64,000 nucleotides of DNA from Buchnera aphidicola (Rhopalosiphum padi) (GCF_005080845.1 NZ_CP034858.1:434001-498000); one strand, 5' to 3'. Shown: positions 40,941 to 52,246, numbered from the stretch's first letter. Numbers and translations are program-made. Notes: generated by a model not told the origin, from the sequence alone.

Positions 40941-42770
40941 ATGCATAAGAATATAAGAAATATTGCTATTATAGCACATGTTGACCATGGTAAAACTACA
41001 TTACTGGATCAGTTATTGCAACAATCTGGAACTTTTCAAAAACATGAAGAAAAGAAAGAACGTATTATGGATACTGATGATTTAGAAAAAGAAAGAGGAA
41101 TCACAATATTATCTAAAAATACTTCTATTAAGTGGAAAGAATATAAAATCAACATTGTTGATACACCAGGTCATGCTGATTTTGGTGGTGAAGTAGAACG
41201 AGTAATGTCTATGGTAGACTCAGTTTTACTGGTAGTAGATGCATTAGATGGACCTATGCCACAAACTCGTTTTGTTACTAAAACAGCTTTTAAATATGGT
41301 CTAAACCCAATTGTAGTTATCAATAAAATTGATAGAAAAAACTCTCGTCCTGATTGGGTTGTAAATGAAATTTTTGATCTTTTCGTCAACCTTGATGCCA
41401 ATGATAAACAACTTGATTTTCCAGTTGTATACACTTCTGCAATTCGTGGAACTTCAGGGACAAATTATCTTAGTATGAAAGAAAACATGATCCCATTATA
41501 CGAATCAATTATTAAATTTGCCCCAGCTCCTAATGTTGATCCTAATCAAAAATTTCAAATGCAAATTTCGCAACTAGACTACAACAATTATTTAGGAGTA
41601 ATAGGTGTTGGTCGTATTAAACAAGGTTATGTAAAACCAAATGATTCAGTAATTATTATTGATAGTTTGGGGAATAATAGAAATGGTAAAATTAATAAGG
41701 TATTAAATTATTTTGGATTGAAAAGATTAGAGATAGAAAAAGGAGAAGCGGGTGATATAGTTGCTATTACAGGTCTAAATAAATTAAATATTTCTGATAC
41801 AGTTTGTCATCCAGATAATTTACACCCCCTTCCACCATTGAGTATAGATCAACCTACAGTAAATATGTTTTTCTCAGTTAATACCTCACCTTTTTCAGGA
41901 AAAGAAGGAAAATATGTTACATCACGTCAAATTTTAGAAAGATTAAAAAAAGAAACTATACACAATGTAGCTTTACAAATAGAAGAAACAAAAGATGCAA
42001 ATATTTTTTCTGTTTCTGGACGTGGCGAATTACATTTATCGATATTGATAGAAAATATGCGTCGCGAGGGATTTGAACTAGAAGTATCTCGTCCTAAAAT
42101 AATTTTTCGTGAAATTAATAGTATAAAACAAGAACCATTCGAAAACGTGATTCTAGATATTGAAGAAAAACATCAAGGCAACATCATGAAATTTATAGGA
42201 GAAAGAAAAGGTGAGTTAAAAAATATTATTGTTGATCCCAATAAAAGAGTACGTCTTGAATATATTTTGTCTAGTAGAGCTTTAATTGGATTTCGTACAG
42301 AATTTATGAGTATAACTTCTGGAACTGGACTTTGTTATTCATCTTTTAGTCATTATCAAGAATATCAAAAAAATGATGTAGGACAAAGGAAAAATGGAGT
42401 TTTAATATCAAATAGTACTGGTATGGCAGTCGCTTTCGCTTTATTTAATTTACAAGAAAGAGGAAAATTATTTTTAGGACACGGCAGTCAAGTCTATGAA
42501 GGTCAAATAATAGGACTTCATAATCGTTCTAACGACTTGACAGTCAATTGCCTTACAGGAAAAAAACTAACTAATATGAGAGCTTCAGGAACAGACGAAG
42601 CAATAATTTTAACAACATTTACAAAATTTACATTAGAAGAAGCTTTATCTTTCATTAATGATGATGAATTAGTAGAAATTACACCAAATTCAATACGTTT
42701 ACGAAAACGTTATTTAAAAGAAAACGAACGAAAAAAAGCAAATAGGAATAAAAATACTACAGTTAATTAA
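40941..42770 (+). CDS. typA: BipA (TypA), ribosome-associated GTPase
   Basis: Translational GTPase related to EF-G and LepA, linked to 50S assembly and stress growth. 609 residues (E. coli 607). G1 AHVDHGKT at 12-19, [36 protein letters not shown], then EF-G-like domains and the BipA-specific C-terminal domain ([33 protein letters not shown]). ATG with AAAGGAAAAAAA. Confidence 0.97.
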   Translation: MHKNIRNIAIIAHVDHGKTTLLDQLLQQSGTFQKHEEKKERIMDTDDLEKERGITILSKNTSIKWKEYKINIVDTPGHADFGGEVERVMSMVDSVLLVVDALDGPMPQTRFVTKTAFKYGLNPIVVINKIDRKNSRPDWVVNEIFDLFVNLDANDKQLDFPVVYTSAIRGTSGTNYLSMKENMIPLYESIIKFAPAPNVDPNQKFQMQISQLDYNNYLGVIGVGRIKQGYVKPNDSVIIIDSLGNNRNGKINKVLNYFGLKRLEIEKGEAGDIVAITGLNKLNISDTVCHPDNLHPLPPLSIDQPTVNMFFSVNTSPFSGKEGKYVTSRQILERLKKETIHNVALQIEETKDANIFSVSGRGELHLSILIENMRREGFELEVSRPKIIFREINSIKQEPFENVILDIEEKHQGNIMKFIGERKGELKNIIVDPNKRVRLEYILSSRALIGFRTEFMSITSGTGLCYSSFSHYQEYQKNDVGQRKNGVLISNSTGMAVAFALFNLQERGKLFLGHGSQVYEGQIIGLHNRSNDLTVNCLTGKKLTNMRASGTDEAIILTTFTKFTLEEALSFINDDELVEITPNSIRLRKRYLKENERKKANRNKNTTVN

Positions 42771-42801
42771 AAAATTTTCATCAAAAATTAACTTTTATTA
42801 A

Positions 42802-42836
42802 TTATATAATTCTATTTTATTAATAGAATTATATAA
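42802..42836. terminator. Long perfect hairpin between convergent bipA and gmk
   Basis: A 15-base perfect stem, TTATATAATTCTATT (42802-42816) with AATAGAATTATATAA (42822-42836), and a 5-base loop. It lies between two converging genes. Despite low GC content its length makes a bidirectional terminator likely. Confidence 0.65.
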
Positions 42837-42886
42837 ATAATTTTAAAAAAAAGCATTTCACGTAGAATAGAAAAAATTTTATAAAT

Positions 42887-43510
42887 TTAACTTTTTAATA
42901 ATTGAGAAATTAATACATTATGTTTATTTTTTTGATGAAATAAACACAAATGTTCAGCAATAATAATAGTTTTTAAATCATTTATAGCTTTTTGAAAATC
43001 ATCATTGATAATTAAATAATCATATTCTGAATAATGATTCATTTCATCCACAGCTTTTTCCATTCTTTTTGAAATAACTGCATCACTATCTTGTCCTCGT
43101 TCTCGTAATCTTTTATATAATTCATCCTTAGATGGAGGAAGCAAAAAAATACTTTTTGAATTTGGCATTTTATATCTAATCTGATTGGCTCCTTGCCAAT
43201 CGATGTCGAGGAAAACATCAATCCCTGAAAACAACATTTTTTCAATAGATTGGCGCGAAGTTCCATAATAATTGTTAAACACTTTAGCATATTCTAAAAA
43301 AGATTCTTGTTCAATCATTATTCTAAATTCTTTTTTTGATATGAAATAATAGTGTTTTCCATGAGATTCACCGGGTCTCATGACTCTAGTAGTATGAGAA
43401 ATAGAAACTTGAATATTGTACAAAGATTGTGTTTTTAATAATCCTTCAATTAAACTAGATTTTCCTGTTCCACTTGGCGCTGAAATAATAAAAAGAATAC
43501 CTTGAGACAT
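42887..43510 (-). CDS. gmk: Guanylate kinase
   Basis: GMP to GDP in nucleotide recycling. 207 residues, the E. coli length. P-loop [10 protein letters not shown] at about 9-18, the GMP-binding [21 protein letters not shown], and [18 protein letters not shown] at 43510. Downstream of ygfZ on the minus strand with 77 bases between them. Confidence 0.97.
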   Translation of the reverse strand: MSQGILFIISAPSGTGKSSLIEGLLKTQSLYNIQVSISHTTRVMRPGESHGKHYYFISKKEFRIMIEQESFLEYAKVFNNYYGTSRQSIEKMLFSGIDVFLDIDWQGANQIRYKMPNSKSIFLLPPSKDELYKRLRERGQDSDAVISKRMEKAVDEMNHYSEYDYLIINDDFQKAINDLKTIIIAEHLCLFHQKNKHNVLISQLLKS

Positions 43511-43587
43511 GATGTTTTAAAAAGTATTATCTAAATTTTTTTAAAAAAAATTTTTTAAAAAAATTGTTAAATAAAAGATAAAAAATA

Positions 43588-44550
43588 CTAATTTTTAATT
43601 AAAAAAACATTTTTAAATTCATAAATTCTAAATATATTTTTAATATTTATAGACTTATTTAATACCGCTTGTATGCAAATTTCATTAACTTTAACATGAA
43701 CTATTGCTAGTAAGAAACCAATTCTATACCATTTTTCTTCTTTTTTCATTTCAATAATAGAGCCAATTTCAGGATTAATATTTCCTGTACTTGATAAAAG
43801 ATATAGTGCATGTTTATTTAAATTTTTATGAAATACTCGTGCTATTGTTTCTTGTCCATAATAGCATCCTTTATTAAAGCTTACAGCTTGTAGCATAGTT
43901 AAATTAATAGATTGTGGCAAAAATTTTTGAGTATTTTTTTCATCGATAATAGGAAATCCTGCTTCCATTTCTAATAAAAGCCATTGTTTACTATTATTTA
44001 GCAGCTTTATTTCATTTTCTTTTTTCTGTAAAAACAATACGTCCTTTAAAGATAAAACTAATAAAAATCTTTCAAAAGGTTCTGAAAACCAAAGTATAGT
44101 TCTATCTTTATTAGAAATTAACGGACATTTTTTATTTGGTATGTTAACGAAATTTTTTGATAAAAAAAACTTAGCATCAAAACCAGACAATCCAAATAAA
44201 TAAACATCATCTAACTTTCGAATTTGTACTTTAGAAAAAGTAGCATATTTTTCTAATTCTTTAATTTGTATCTTAGCAATACTTTTACGAATAATATAAG
44301 CATAACCTTTTTTATAATGAAATAAAAACATAGTTGCCCATACTTTCCCATTAAAATTACAATGAGCACAAAGTTTGTATTCTTCTTTTTTTAAAAAATT
44401 CATATCAATAGTAAATTGATTTTGAAGATGTTTTTTACTATCAAGACCATCTATGTAAACTAAGCACCATTCTTCAAGTAAACTTAATGTTAAAGGTAAA
44501 TTGATTGAAGGATAAACGGTATTTTTCAAAAATTTAAATAACAACGTCAT
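43588..44550 (-). CDS. ygfZ: YgfZ, folate-binding iron-sulfur cluster / tRNA modification protein
   Basis: GcvT-like protein needed for activity of some Fe-S enzymes, notably MiaB, which is encoded at 50360. 320 residues (E. coli 326). The family signature with its essential cysteine is KGCYYGQETIARV. ATG at 44550 behind TAGGAGAA. Divergent from prfB; the 136-base spacer contains both promoters. Confidence 0.93.
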   Translation of the reverse strand: MTLLFKFLKNTVYPSINLPLTLSLLEEWCLVYIDGLDSKKHLQNQFTIDMNFLKKEEYKLCAHCNFNGKVWATMFLFHYKKGYAYIIRKSIAKIQIKELEKYATFSKVQIRKLDDVYLFGLSGFDAKFFLSKNFVNIPNKKCPLISNKDRTILWFSEPFERFLLVLSLKDVLFLQKKENEIKLLNNSKQWLLLEMEAGFPIIDEKNTQKFLPQSINLTMLQAVSFNKGCYYGQETIARVFHKNLNKHALYLLSSTGNINPEIGSIIEMKKEEKWYRIGFLLAIVHVKVNEICIQAVLNKSINIKNIFRIYEFKNVFLIKN

Positions 44551-44686
44551 TTCTCCTAAAAAAACAAAATATATTAATTAAAAAGAATAAACCTATCAGA
44601 TTAAATATATAATAAAAAAAATAAATTTTTTATTTTTTAATAATTTTTATAAAATTATCTTTTTAAATAAATTTTTGGAAAAAAAT

Positions 44687-45785
44687 ATGATAGATATCAA
44701 TATAATAACAAGCCAAATAAAAAACCTGACACAACGTAAAAAAGATTTAAAGAGGTATCTTTGACTATACAGTAAAAAATGCACGTATTTTAGAAATTGA
44801 TTTAGAATTATCATCGCCTGAAATATGGAAAAGAAAAAAATCTATATATAATCTGAACAAAGAAAAAAATTCATTAAATATAATAGTAAATAAGATCAAT
44901 AATATTGAAAAAAAAATAAAAGAAACAATAATTTTTTTAGATTTAGCAATAGAAACAGAAGATAGTATTTTACTACAAGAAATTCTTAAAGAAATCAAAA
45001 AAATAAAAGAAAAAATAAAAGAACTTGAATTTTATCGTATGTTTTCAAATAAACATGATAACTGCAACTGCTATGTCGATATACAATCTGGTTCTGGAGG
45101 AACAGAAGCTCAAGATTGGTCAAAAATATTATTAAGAATGTATTTAAAATGGTCTGATAAAAAAGGATTTAAAACAGAGATCATTGAAGAATCTATAGGA
45201 GAAATAGTTGGTATTAAATCATCTACTATTAAAGTTTCTGGAGAATATGCTTTCGGATGGTTAAGAACAGAAACAGGCATACATCGTTTAATTAGAAAAA
45301 GTCCATTTGATTCAGGAAAACGACGTCATACTTCATTTAGTTCAGTTTTTATATATCCTGATATAGAAGACAAAATTAATGTTGAAATTCATCCATCTGA
45401 TCTTAGAATAGATGTATACAGAGCTTCTGGAGCAGGGGGACAACATGTAAATAGAACGGAATCAGCTGTTCGAATTACTCATTTACCTACAAATATTGTT
45501 ACTCAATGCCAAAGTAATCGATCACAGCACAAAAATAAAGAGCAAGCAATTAAACAGATGAAATCTAAATTATACGAAATGAAAATAAAAGAAAAAAAAG
45601 AAAAACAAAAAAAAATAGAAAACAACAAATTAGATATCAGCTGGGGCAATCAAATTCGTTCTTATGTATTAGATAATTCAAAAATAAAAGATCTTAGAAC
45701 TGGAATCGAAAAATATAATGTACAATCTGTATTAGACGGTGATTTAGATGATTTTATTGAACAAAGCTTAATAATGGGGTTATAA
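44687..45785 (+). CDS. prfB: Peptide chain release factor 2, with programmed +1 frameshift
   Basis: Releases peptides at UGA and UAA. Codons 1-25 from ATG 44687 end ...RYL and are followed by an in-frame TGA (44762-44764); the main frame resumes at GAC 44763 as [10 protein letters not shown] and runs to 45785, giving 365 residues, exactly as in E. coli. The SPF recognition tripeptide (RKSPFDSG) and the catalytic GGQ ([14 protein letters not shown]) are intact. As in E. coli, low RF2 should favour the shift and raise its own synthesis. lysS follows by eight bases, the E. coli order. The full gene is longer than either single frame suggests. Confidence 0.97.
44750..44765 (+). promoter_or_regulatory. 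Programmed frameshift site of prfB
   Basis: AGAGG (44751-44755) acts as an internal Shine-Dalgarno, followed by TAT and the slippery CTT TGA C. E. coli has AGGGGG TAT CTT TGA C, so spacing and stop context are the same and only the purine tract is weaker. Confidence 0.92.
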
Positions 45786-45793
45786 GAAATAAA

Positions 45794-47305
45794 ATGATTA
45801 AAACAATAAATTCCAATAATAATATTTTTAACGATGAAAAAAAAATAAGAAAAGAAAAACTTATTAATATGAAAAAAGATGGATTTTCTTTTCCAAATAT
45901 TTTTAAAAGAAATACTAATTCCATAAAAATACATCAAGTATATAAAAATAAAACAATTAATGAACTTAAAATTCTAAATATCGAAGTTTCTATTGCAGGC
46001 CGTATGATACAACGAAGAATTATGGGGAAAGCATCTTTTTTTACATTACAAGATATGGAAGGAAAAATACAAATTTATACCAGAGAAAAAGAAATTACAT
46101 CTGAATTTTACAATAATCATTTTAAAAAATGGGATATTGGAGACATTTTAGGCGTACAAGGAATATTGTTTAAAACAAAGACAGGGGAATTATCTATTTT
46201 TGCTAAAATGTTAACAATTTTAACTAAATGTTTAAGACCCTTACCTGATAAATTTCACGGATTATCTAATCAAGAAAAACGTTATCGAAAAAGATACTTA
46301 GATTTAATTAGTAATAGTAAACTATTTAACATTTTTAATAGTCGTTCTAAAATAATCAGATTAATTCGAAATTTTATGATAGAAAATGACTTTCTAGAAG
46401 TAGAAACTCCTATGTTACATAATATTCCTGGCGGAGCTACTGCTAGACCTTTTATTACTTATCATAATGAAATTAACAAAGAAATGTACTTAAGAATAGC
46501 ACCTGAATTATATTTAAAACAACTGATTATAGGTGGTTTTGAACGTATTTTTGAACTAAATAGAAATTTTCGTAATGAAGGAGTTTCTGCTCGACATAAT
46601 CCAGAATTCACTATGATGGAAGCATACATGGTTTATTCTAATTATAAAGATATGATGAATTTCACTGAAAATTTAATAAAAAATCTAATAAAACTACTTT
46701 TTGAAAAAAGTAAAATAAAGTATGACAAACATTGTTTAAATTTCAATGTTCCATTTGAAATCTTAACAATGAAGGAATCTATTTTAAAATTTAATCCAGA
46801 TATTTGTTCTTCAGACTTAAAAAACTTAAAAAAAATTAAAAAAATTGCAAATAATATTGGTATAGAAATAGAAGAAAACTGGAATTTAGGCTATATAGAA
46901 AATGAAATTTTTGAAAAAACAGTAGAAAAAAAGCTTATTCAACCTACTTTTATTACTGAGTACCCAGTAGAAGTTTCTCCTCTAGCTAGACGTAATGATT
47001 TTAATTCTAATGTAACAGATAGATTTGAACTATTTATTGCTGGATATGAAATAGGAAATGGATTTTCCGAATTAAACGATGCAGAAGATCAAAAAAATAG
47101 ATTTTTAAATCAGATGAAAATAGCAGAAAAAGAAAAAAATAAAGATATATTTTATGATGAAAATTATATAGAAGCATTGAAATACGGTTTACCCCCTACT
47201 GCGGGTTTGGGAATTGGAATTGATCGTTTAATTATGATATTAACAAATCAAATAAGCATTCGCGATGTTATTTTGTTTCCAACATTACGTTTATTTAAAA
47301 AATAA
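45794..47305 (+). CDS. lysS: Lysyl-tRNA synthetase (class II)
   Basis: Charges tRNA-Lys, a heavy demand in this lysine-rich proteome. 503 residues (E. coli 505). N-terminal OB fold (SIAGRMIQRRIMGKASFFTL), then class II motifs: FLEVETPMLH, FRNEGVSARHNPEFTMMEAY and GLGIGIDRLIM. The start ATG lies eight bases after prfB, so both are probably co-transcribed. Confidence 0.97.
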   Translation: MIKTINSNNNIFNDEKKIRKEKLINMKKDGFSFPNIFKRNTNSIKIHQVYKNKTINELKILNIEVSIAGRMIQRRIMGKASFFTLQDMEGKIQIYTREKEITSEFYNNHFKKWDIGDILGVQGILFKTKTGELSIFAKMLTILTKCLRPLPDKFHGLSNQEKRYRKRYLDLISNSKLFNIFNSRSKIIRLIRNFMIENDFLEVETPMLHNIPGGATARPFITYHNEINKEMYLRIAPELYLKQLIIGGFERIFELNRNFRNEGVSARHNPEFTMMEAYMVYSNYKDMMNFTENLIKNLIKLLFEKSKIKYDKHCLNFNVPFEILTMKESILKFNPDICSSDLKNLKKIKKIANNIGIEIEENWNLGYIENEIFEKTVEKKLIQPTFITEYPVEVSPLARRNDFNSNVTDRFELFIAGYEIGNGFSELNDAEDQKNRFLNQMKIAEKEKNKDIFYDENYIEALKYGLPPTAGLGIGIDRLIMILTNQISIRDVILFPTLRLFKK

Positions 47306-47349
47306 CTTTTTTAAAAAAACAATATTAAAATAATTAAATAGGAAAAAAA

Positions 47350-48597
47350 ATGCCAAAATTATTAAGTACAAGCACAACAAATCTCAATTTTGAAAACATT
47401 CAAATACTAATAAAAAAATTTCAGTCTCCATTTTGGGTTTATGATTCAAGTGTTATCTACAAAAAAATAAAATTATTAAAAGAATTTGATATTATTCGAT
47501 TTGCTCAAAAAGCATGTTCAAATATTCATATATTACGCTTAATGAAAAAAAATAATTTAAAAATAGATGCAGTGTCATTAGGTGAAATAGAACGAGCTTT
47601 AGCTGCTGGATTTAAACCTAACTCAAACGAAATAATTTTTACTGCAGATCTTTTTGATCAAGAAACTTTGTCTAAGGTAATTAATTTTAAAATTCCAGTT
47701 AACGCTGGATCAATAGATATGTTAAAACAGTTAGGTAAACTTTCTCCAGGTCATCATGTTTGGTTAAGAATTAATCCAGGATTTGGATATGGACATAGTA
47801 AAAAGACTAATACTGGAGGAGAAAATAGTAAACATGGTATTTGGAATCCTAATTTAGCTATACCTGTTATAAAGAAATATAAATTAAAACTAATAGGTTT
47901 ACATATGCATATTGGTTCAGGAGTTAACTATGAACATTTAAAAAAAGTGTGTCAAGCTATGATAGAGCATGCAATTAAAATAAATGAAAAAATATTATTT
48001 ATTTCAGCTGGAGGTGGATTGCCAATTCCCTATAAATTTGATGAAAAACCTATTAATACGAAAAAATATTTTATGATTTGGGATGAAGCAAGAAAAAAAA
48101 TATCTCGTTTTTTAAATACTCCAATCCAATTAGAAATTGAACCAGGTAGATTTTTAGTAGCAGAATCAGGAATTTTGATTTCACAAGTAAGAGCAATTAA
48201 AAAAATGGGAGATAAAAATTTTGTTTTAATTGACGCCGGTTTTAACGATCTTATGCGTCCAACTATGTATGGAAGTTATCATCATATATCTGTTGTATCT
48301 AAAGATAATCGAAACATAAATGAAAAAGAAACAATAGATACAGTTATAGGTGGTCCTTTATGTGAATCAGGCGATATATTTACACAAAAAGAAGGAGGAA
48401 ACATAGAAACGAGAAAACTACCAATTTTGAAAATAGGAGATTATTTAATTTTTCATGATACTGGTGCCTACGGTGCTTCAATGTCATCTAATTATAATAC
48501 AAGACCGTTGATTCAAGAGATAATGTTAGAAAAAAATAAATTCAGAACTATCCGAAGAAGACAAACAATTAAAGAATTATTAAGTTTAGAAACATAA
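47350..48597 (+). CDS. lysA: LysA, diaminopimelate decarboxylase
   Basis: Last step of lysine synthesis, a PLP enzyme. 415 residues (E. coli 420). The PLP lysine is at about 54 in FAQKACSNIHIL (E. coli YAVKANSN); HIGSGVNYEH, SAGGGLPIPY, EIEPGRFLVAESG and GGPLCESGDIF are conserved. ATG behind GGAAAAAAA. Together with asd (58055) it marks lysine provisioning. The activator gene lysR is absent. Confidence 0.97.
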   Translation: MPKLLSTSTTNLNFENIQILIKKFQSPFWVYDSSVIYKKIKLLKEFDIIRFAQKACSNIHILRLMKKNNLKIDAVSLGEIERALAAGFKPNSNEIIFTADLFDQETLSKVINFKIPVNAGSIDMLKQLGKLSPGHHVWLRINPGFGYGHSKKTNTGGENSKHGIWNPNLAIPVIKKYKLKLIGLHMHIGSGVNYEHLKKVCQAMIEHAIKINEKILFISAGGGLPIPYKFDEKPINTKKYFMIWDEARKKISRFLNTPIQLEIEPGRFLVAESGILISQVRAIKKMGDKNFVLIDAGFNDLMRPTMYGSYHHISVVSKDNRNINEKETIDTVIGGPLCESGDIFTQKEGGNIETRKLPILKIGDYLIFHDTGAYGASMSSNYNTRPLIQEIMLEKNKFRTIRRRQTIKELLSLET

Positions 48598-48648
48598 AGT
48601 TTTTTAAGATTAAATCTAATTTAAATTTAAAAGGATGTAATACAATAC

Positions 48649-49484
48649 ATGTATATTAATTTTCCAAATATAAATCCTATTATTTTTTCAGTTGGTCCTC
48701 TAAAAGCTTACTGGTATGGTTTTATGTATTTTATAAGTTTTGTGTTTGCTATGTGGTATGGAAAAAAAAAATTAAAAAAAAATCAGATAAAGAAAAGATA
48801 GAAAAATTAATATATATTATTTTTATAAGTTCATGTATCGGAGGTAGAGTAGGATATGTAATTTTTTATAACTTTTCATATTTTTCTCAAAACATATTAT
48901 GCTTTTTACACATTTGGGAAGGTGGCATGTCGTTTCATGGAGGATTAATAGGAGCAACGATTGCTATGTATTATTTTTCTTTAAAAAAGAATATAAAAAT
49001 ATTAAAAATATCTGATTTTATAGTTCCACTAGTACCTTTTGGATTAGGAGCAGGAAGGTTAGGTAATTTTATCAATGGCGAACTATGCGGTCGTATAGCA
49101 CCAAATTTTCCATATGCTGTTCTTTTTCCCACAACATACAAAGAAGATTTAAAAATAGTTTCTAGAAATCCTGAATTACAACCTATATTAGATAAATATG
49201 GAGTACTACCCCGTCATCCCTCGCAATTATATGAATTTATTTTAGAAGGTATCTTTTTATTCTTTATAATCTATTTTTTTTCTAGAAAAAAAAGGAATAC
49301 AGGTAGTATAAGTGCTTTATTTCTAATAAGTTATGGAATATTAAGAATAATAAGTGAATTTTTTCGAGAGCCAGATCCTCAAGTTGGATTATTAAAAAAT
49401 ATAATAACTATGGGTCAAATATTATCTATTCCAATGATTGTTGTTGGATGTATTATAATATGTAAATCTATTTATAAAAAATAA
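48649..49484 (+). CDS. lgt: Lgt, prolipoprotein diacylglyceryl transferase, frame broken at an A-run
   Basis: Inner-membrane enzyme that attaches diacylglycerol to lipobox cysteines. ATG 48649 starts MYINFPNINPIIFSVGP and YWYGFMYFISFVFAMWYG, matching E. coli Lgt, but this frame stops at about 48798. The rest is in another frame, open from 48753: GGMSFHGGLIG, GLGAGRLGNFINGELCGR, GVLPRHPSQLYE and ISEFFREPDPQ, all catalytic-region blocks. The frames overlap at A10 (48762-48771) and A9 (48774-48782); one extra A would give one protein of E. coli size. All conserved residues I can check survive on both sides, which argues for rescue or a sequence error rather than old decay. thyA follows by 18 bases. 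Confidence 0.88.
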
Positions 49485-49502
49485 TTTTTTTCTCGAGGTA
49501 TT

Positions 49503-50297
49503 ATGAAACAATATTTAAATTTAATAAAAAAAATAATTAAAAATGGAAATTTAAAAAAAGATCGGACTGGTACAGGAACTTTATCCATTTTCGGACATAA
49601 TATGAGATTTAACTTAAAAAAAGGATTGCCTCTTATTACAACAAAAAAATGTCATATACCATCAATTATCCATGAACTTCTATGGTTTCTTAAAGGAGAA
49701 ACAAATGTTGAATACCTTAATAAAAATAAAATATCAATTTGGAATAATTGGGCAGATAAATTTGGAAATCTAGGTCCAATTTATGGAAAACAATGGAGAA
49801 GTTGGGATACATCTAACGGAAAAAAAATAGATCAAATAAAAAATGTACTAAAACAACTAAAAGAAGATCCTGATTCTCGTAGAATATTAGTATCTTCTTG
49901 GAATGTTGGAGAAATTGATAAAATGTCTTTAGCTCCATGTCATATATTATTTCAATTTTATGTATTAAAAGAAGAATTAAGTTGTCAACTTTACCAACGT
50001 TCTTGCGATGTATTTCTTGGTTTACCCTTTAATATAGCTAGCTATGCAATACTTATACATATGATAGCTCAACAATGCAAACTCCAAGTTGGAGAATTTT
50101 TATGGACAGGGGGAGATGTTCATTTATATAAAAATCATATTGAATTAGCAAAAAAACAAATACTTCGAATACCTCGAAAATTACCAGAATTAATAATTTT
50201 AAAAAAACCTCAATCATTATTTCATTATTCTTTCGAAGATTTTAAAATTGTTGGATACAAACCCTATCCCTTAATTAAAGGAGAAATATCTGTATAA
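49503..50297 (+). CDS. thyA: Thymidylate synthase
   Basis: dUMP to dTMP with methylene-THF. 264 residues, the E. coli length. The catalytic cysteine is C146 in [34 protein letters not shown] and [15 protein letters not shown] are clear. The ribosome site is CGAGGT. It follows lgt as in E. coli. Confidence 0.98.
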   Translation: MKQYLNLIKKIIKNGNLKKDRTGTGTLSIFGHNMRFNLKKGLPLITTKKCHIPSIIHELLWFLKGETNVEYLNKNKISIWNNWADKFGNLGPIYGKQWRSWDTSNGKKIDQIKNVLKQLKEDPDSRRILVSSWNVGEIDKMSLAPCHILFQFYVLKEELSCQLYQRSCDVFLGLPFNIASYAILIHMIAQQCKLQVGEFLWTGGDVHLYKNHIELAKKQILRIPRKLPELIILKKPQSLFHYSFEDFKIVGYKPYPLIKGEISV

Positions 50298-50359
50298 AAT
50301 ATCATATTTTTATACTGATACAATATCTTTATATAATAACTAGGATAAATTTTATCATA

Positions 50360-51679
50360 ATGAAATATATATATATAAAAACTTGGGGATGTCAAATGAA
50401 TGAATATGATTCATCTATGATCACGACATTCTTAGAAAAGACAAAAAAGTATTTAATTACCAAAGAAGCCGAAAAAGCTGACATATTAATTTTAAACACT
50501 TGTTCTATAAGAGAGAAGGCTCAAGAAAAAGTTTTTCATCAATTGGGAAGATGGAAAAAATTAAAAAATAAAAAACCTGATGTCATCATTGCAGTAGGAG
50601 GCTGTGTAGCAACACAAGAAGGTAAAGAAATTTTTAAAAGAGCAAATTATGTAGATATTGTGTTTGGTACACAAACTTTACATAAATTGCCTAAAATGAT
50701 AGATAAAATCGAAAAAAAACGTCAATTTATAATTGATATTAGTTTCCCTCAATTAGAAAAATTTAATTATTCTTTGAAAACTAAAACTACAGGATATACA
50801 GCTTCTGTTTCTATAATGGAAGGATGTAATAAATACTGTTCATTTTGTGTTGTACCATATACTAGAGGACATGAAATTAGTCGCCCATCTGACGATGTTT
50901 TATTAGAAATATCAATATTAGCTGAAAATGGTATTAAGGAAATTAATTTATTAGGACAAAATGTCAATGCATATCGAGGTCGAACTTTTAATGGAAAAAT
51001 TTGTTTTTTCTCAGAATTATTACGATTAGTTTCTGAAATAGATGGTATCGAGAGAATTCGTTTTACAACAAGTAATCCGCTTGAATTTAGTGATGACATT
51101 ATTGAAGTTTATCAAGATACACCAAAATTAGTTAGCTTTCTTCATCTTCCTGTGCAAAGTGGATCAAATAGAATTCTCCAGCTAATGAAAAGATCGTATA
51201 CGACAGAAGAATATGAAACAATTATAGAAAAACTTATATCAGCTCGTCCAAATATTCAAATTAGTTCGGATTTTATTGTGGGATTTCCTAGTGAATCTGA
51301 AGAAGATTTTCAAAAAACTATTAATTTTATAAAAAAAATAAATTTTGATATGAGTTTTAGTTTTATATATTCTAGCCGACCAGGTACACCAGCTTCAGAA
51401 ATGAAAGATAATATTGATTTAAAAGAGAAAAAAAAACGCTTATATACATTACAAAATTGTATAAACAAACAAACTATGTCTTGGAGTAGAAAAATGTTAA
51501 AAAGTATACAATCTGTTTTAGTAGAAGGTATATCAAAAAAAAATATTATGGAATTATACGGAAGAACAGAAAACAATAGAATTGTGACTTTTAAAGGATC
51601 TCATCATATGATTGGTAAATTTATTAAACTAAAAATAAAAGAAGTACATACTCATTCATTAAAAGCTGAATTAATTTAA
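50360..51679 (+). CDS. miaB: MiaB, tRNA-2-methylthio-N6-dimethylallyladenosine synthase
   Basis: Radical-SAM methylthiotransferase acting at A37 of tRNAs that read UNN codons. 439 residues (E. coli 474). N-terminal cluster cysteines at about 11, 48 and 82 ([33 protein letters not shown]); radical-[12 protein letters not shown]-terminal TRAM domain ending [20 protein letters not shown]. About 35 residues present after the TRAM domain in E. coli are missing. ybeY starts six bases after the stop. ybeZ, between miaB and ybeY in E. coli, is gone. Confidence 0.97.
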   Translation: MKYIYIKTWGCQMNEYDSSMITTFLEKTKKYLITKEAEKADILILNTCSIREKAQEKVFHQLGRWKKLKNKKPDVIIAVGGCVATQEGKEIFKRANYVDIVFGTQTLHKLPKMIDKIEKKRQFIIDISFPQLEKFNYSLKTKTTGYTASVSIMEGCNKYCSFCVVPYTRGHEISRPSDDVLLEISILAENGIKEINLLGQNVNAYRGRTFNGKICFFSELLRLVSEIDGIERIRFTTSNPLEFSDDIIEVYQDTPKLVSFLHLPVQSGSNRILQLMKRSYTTEEYETIIEKLISARPNIQISSDFIVGFPSESEEDFQKTINFIKKINFDMSFSFIYSSRPGTPASEMKDNIDLKEKKKRLYTLQNCINKQTMSWSRKMLKSIQSVLVEGISKKNIMELYGRTENNRIVTFKGSHHMIGKFIKLKIKEVHTHSLKAELI

Positions 51680-51685
51680 AATTAG

Positions 51686-52161
51686 ATGAAAAAAAAAAAT
51701 AACATTATCTTAACAATTCAAATAAATTGTAAAAGCACTAAAAATATACCAAAAAAATATTTTTTTAAAAAATGGATAAAACAAACCTTATATAAAAAAA
51801 AAATATTAATTTAATTACAATTAGAATTGTTGATGAAATAGAAATAAAAAATCTAAATTTAAAATATAGAGGAAAAAATAAATCAACAAATATTTTATCT
51901 TTTCCATTCAATTCTTTTATAAATACAAATAAAAAATTGTTAGGAGATCTTGTTTTATGTAAAAAAATAATTGAAAAAGAATCCTTAAAATATAAAAAAA
52001 CATTAGAATCACGTTGGGCACATATGATAATACACGGAACACTACATCTTTTAGGATACGATCATAAAAATAAAAAAGAAAAAAACATCATGGAAAAAAA
52101 AGAAAATAAAATAATGTTATCTTTAAATTATGAAAAACCATATTTTATGAAAAATTCCTAA
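51686..52161 (+). CDS. ybeY: YbeY, endoribonuclease / 16S rRNA 3' maturation, frame broken at an A10 run
   Basis: Conserved metallo-RNase of ribosome quality control. ATG 51686 reads KKKNNIILTIQINC..., matching the E. coli N-terminus (VILDLQLAC), and stops at 51812. The rest is in another frame: TIRIVDEIEIKNLNLKYRGK, STNILSFPFN, LLGDLVLCKK and the zinc motif HGTLHLLGYDH. The junction is A10 at 51794-51803; eleven A would give one protein of 158 residues (E. coli 155). A second run, A11 at 51689-51699, follows the start codon but is in frame. Functional if slippage or sequence error explains the break; otherwise a recent pseudogene. Confidence 0.87.
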
Positions 52162-52246
52162 TTTTTTTATAAAAAATATTTCAACCTATCTTTTTCTACC
52201 TATAGAATAGTAAAAAGATATTTTAAAAATAGATAATCATAATACT

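Noticed and set aside
44765..44998. Minus-strand frame of 77 codons opposite prfB
   Set aside because: It is antisense to the N-terminal region of RF2 that is read after the programmed frameshift.
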